From positions 3,049,418 through 3,113,417 of the forward strand of contig NZ_CP069157.1 of assembly GCF_019243775.1 (NCBI RefSeq): a DNA stretch of 64,000 nucleotides, given 5' to 3'. Below the pieces are notes generated by a model. That model searched no databases. It was not told the origin of the DNA and worked only from the letters and a program-made list of their open reading frames with translations. The stretch is from Morganella morganii (GTDB lineage Bacteria; Pseudomonadota; Gammaproteobacteria; Enterobacterales; Enterobacteriaceae). Made by a program: the position numbers and the translations under genes. Position 1 is the first letter of the stretch. Every line of letters begins with the position of its first letter. Positions 62,027 through 64,000 of this stretch are shown piece by piece.

Positions 62027-63408
62027 ATAAGGCACAAAAACAGGTCTTCGTAATCGCGGGCACCAGCAGCGGCTGCGGAAAAACCACCATTACCCTCGGG
62101 ATCATGCGGGCACTCAGTGCACGCGGATTGCGTGTCCAGCCCTGCAAAGTCGGCCCTGATTACCTCGACAGCAGCTGGCATACCGCCGTCACCGGCGTAC
62201 CTTCCCGTAACCTGGATGCCTTTATGCTGCCGGAGTCCGTTCTGACCCCGCAATTCCGTCATTATATGCAGGACAAAGACGCCGGTGTGATTGAGGGCGT
62301 GATGGGCCTGTATGACGGCTTCGGTACCGACCCTCACTATTGCAGCACTGCCGCGATGGCAAAACAGCTGGACTGCCCGGTGATTATGCTGGTCGACGGC
62401 AAAGCGGTTTCCACTTCTATTGCCGCCACGGTGATGGGATTTCAGCATTTTGATCCGTCACTGAATATCGCCGGGGTGCTGATTAACCGGGTTAACAGTG
62501 ACAGTCATTTCCAGCTCCTGAAACACGCGATTGAACACTACTGCCATGTGCCGGTGATCGGCTACGTGCCGGTGATGAGTGATATTGAACTCCCTTCCCG
62601 TCATCTGGGGCTGATCCCGCCGCAGGAGCAGGCACAGCAGACTGAACGCTGGCAGCGCCTGGCCGATCAGATAGAAAAAACCGTTGATGTGGATAAGCTG
62701 CTTTCCCTGACACACTGGCAGGCACAGGCAGACAGCACACCAATACAGCTCACCACCCCCGGTGCCGGGCACGGGCTGACTGTCGCCGTGGCGGATGATG
62801 CCGCTTTTAACTTCTATTATCCTGATAATCTCGATTTACTGCGTCAGAGCGGCGCGGAGATTGTCACATTCAGCCCGCTCAATGACAGTGTTCTGCCGGA
62901 TCCGTGCCATATGATTTACATCGGCGGCGGTTATCCGGAAGTCTATGCTGAAAAACTTTCATCTAACACCGCGATGCGGGACGCACTGCTGGCGGCGCAT
63001 CAGCGCGGTATTCCTGTTTATGCGGAGTGCGGCGGATTGATGTATCTCGGTGAAACCCTGACAGACAGCAGCGGCAACACCTTCCCGATGACCGGCATCA
63101 TTGCCGGACACAGCACCATGGGTAACCGACTGAAGCGCTTTGGTTACTGTGAAGGTACCGCACTGACAGACACCACTCTGGTTCGTGCCGGTGAACGCCT
63201 GCGCGGTCACGAGTTTCATTATTCTGATTTTGAGACTGATCTGCCGTCTGCTTTTGAGTTTATCAAAGAGCGCGACGGCGAAATCCTCAAACGCTGGCGC
63301 GGCGGTTATCAGGTCGGAAATACCTTTGCCGGATATCTGCATGTGCATTTTGCCCAGCGTCCGGGGTTATTGGATCACTGGTTTGCCCTGGCACGGAGTG
63401 TGTTATGA
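62023..63408 (+). CDS. cbiA: Cobyrinic acid a,c-diamide synthase
   Basis: ATP- and glutamine-dependent amidation of the a and c carboxylates of cobyrinic acid in the anaerobic B12 pathway. 461 residues. N-terminal P-loop VIAGTSSGCGKTT (10-22), then a dethiobiotin-synthetase-like fold; C-terminal class I amidotransferase with YIGGGYPEVYAEKL and the nucleophile Cys in YAECGGLMYLG. The ribosome site AAAGGTAG lies ahead. The stop overlaps cbiB (ATGA). Confidence 0.96.
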   Translation: MNKAQKQVFVIAGTSSGCGKTTITLGIMRALSARGLRVQPCKVGPDYLDSSWHTAVTGVPSRNLDAFMLPESVLTPQFRHYMQDKDAGVIEGVMGLYDGFGTDPHYCSTAAMAKQLDCPVIMLVDGKAVSTSIAATVMGFQHFDPSLNIAGVLINRVNSDSHFQLLKHAIEHYCHVPVIGYVPVMSDIELPSRHLGLIPPQEQAQQTERWQRLADQIEKTVDVDKLLSLTHWQAQADSTPIQLTTPGAGHGLTVAVADDAAFNFYYPDNLDLLRQSGAEIVTFSPLNDSVLPDPCHMIYIGGGYPEVYAEKLSSNTAMRDALLAAHQRGIPVYAECGGLMYLGETLTDSSGNTFPMTGIIAGHSTMGNRLKRFGYCEGTALTDTTLVRAGERLRGHEFHYSDFETDLPSAFEFIKERDGEILKRWRGGYQVGNTFAGYLHVHFAQRPGLLDHWFALARSVL

Positions 63409-64000
63409 CGTTGCTCAGCTGGCTGGCCGCTTTCCTGCTCGACTGGCGCCTCGGTGACCCGGAGCACTGGCCGCACCCGATCCGCTGGATTGGCAACGCC
63501 ATCCGTAAAACCGAAGGTGTGATCCGCCGCCGCTGTCAGAGCGGTGCGGCACTGCGCCGTGGCGGAGCCGTGTTGTGGATTGTGATCGTCGGCGGCACCT
63601 GGGCGGTGAGTTACGGCGTGCTGGCGCTGGCGTTTTATCTGGAAACCAGTCTCGGCTGGCTCGTCACCATCTGGATGACCTACACCGTTCTTGCCACCCG
63701 CTGTTTACAGGATGCGGCGATGCGGGTGTATGACGCGCTGAAAGCGGATGATCTGGATGAGAGCCGTGAAAAATTATCATGGATCGTCGGGCGTGATACC
63801 CGGGAGCTGACACCGCCGCAAATCACCCGCGCGGTAACCGAAACCGTCGCGGAAAATACCACCGACGGCGTAATCGCCCCGCTGTTCTTCTTATTACTGG
63901 GTGGCGCGCCGCTGGCGATGGCCTATAAAGCGGTGAATACCCTGGACTCGATGGTCGGCTATAAAAATGAAAAGTACGGCGATATCGGTATGTTTTCCGC
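63405..64000 (+). CDS. cbiB: Adenosylcobinamide-phosphate synthase CbiB (partial, runs off the window)
   Basis: First 198 residues or so. Membrane enzyme that joins adenosylcobyric acid to aminopropanol phosphate, the CobD product. Family features: AAFLLDWRLGDPEHWPHPIRWIG at the start, and TVAENTTDGVIAPLFFLLLGGAPLAMAYKAVNTLDSMVGY further on. The 3' end lies outside the window. Confidence 0.95.
   Translation, partial: MTLLSWLAAFLLDWRLGDPEHWPHPIRWIGNAIRKTEGVIRRRCQSGAALRRGGAVLWIVIVGGTWAVSYGVLALAFYLETSLGWLVTIWMTYTVLATRCLQDAAMRVYDALKADDLDESREKLSWIVGRDTRELTPPQITRAVTETVAENTTDGVIAPLFFLLLGGAPLAMAYKAVNTLDSMVGYKNEKYGDIGMFS

Noticed and set aside
1-64000. CRISPR arrays, tRNA or rRNA genes, insertion sequences, prophage
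   Set aside because: None seen. No regularly spaced direct repeats, no cloverleaf sequences that I could support, and no transposase or phage genes. The only repeats are the intergenic elements near 58 kb.

Overview
The window looks like chromosome of an enteric gammaproteobacterium of the Proteus/Providencia/Morganella group, most likely Morganella morganii. This is inferred from moderate GC, gene content and recalled protein similarity; no search was run. Almost every gene belongs to anaerobic or nitrogen-limited catabolism and to the cofactors that catabolism needs.

Layout. (1) 114-1472: mntH, a metal transporter with a Fur-like box. (2) 1511-15973: a molybdenum-hydroxylase/purine block in the E. 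coli order (yqeB, yqeC, mocA, ygfK, ssnA, ygfM, xdhD, guaD, ghxQ). Two accessory genes and a Moco cytidylyltransferase sit beside a reductase, two aminohydrolases, a two-gene hydroxylase and a purine permease. (3) 16059-18886: a small module of an NAD-kinase-like protein and an SPFH/band-7 protein, divergent from an NrtR-type Nudix regulator, with three 21-bp operators between. (4) 18905-22512: TonB receptor, [2Fe-2S] protein (frameshifted in a G8 tract) and a periplasmic binding protein, with no permease. (5) 22851-23894: ansB. (6) 24110-41262: a full ethanolamine microcompartment operon (eutSPQTDMNEJGHABCLK, eutR) with pduS and pduT homologues between eutK and eutR. (7) 41575-45190: a LysR remnant, then a GntR regulator, a TIM-barrel protein and an MFS transporter broken by an internal deletion. 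(8) 45526-48404: nirBD with NarL/NarP-type and FNR sites. (9) 48547-56311: B12-dependent glutamate fermentation (glmS, glmL, glmE, mal), a DUF1446/DUF4387 pair and a glutamate-type symporter. (10) 56971-64000: cobalamin and siroheme synthesis (Met8-like dehydrogenase, pduX, cobD, cobA; divergent cbiA, cbiB running off the end), with two kinds of tandem intergenic repeats.

How it fits together. Ethanolamine ammonia-lyase and glutamate mutase both need cobalamin, and the biosynthetic genes begin right beside them. CobA and the Met8-like enzyme make precorrin-2 and can also supply siroheme to NirB. PduX and CobD build the aminopropanol side chain. PduS could reduce cobalamin for EutT inside the microcompartment. 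I see no cobalamin riboswitch ahead of cbiA; there is a good CRP site instead.

Most notable points: the pduST insertion in eut, the NrtR/SPFH/NADK-like module with its operators, the G8 frameshift, the 34-bp perfect palindrome near 22.76 kb, the structured gaps inside the eut operon, and the DUF1446/DUF4387 pair where a mesaconase might be expected.
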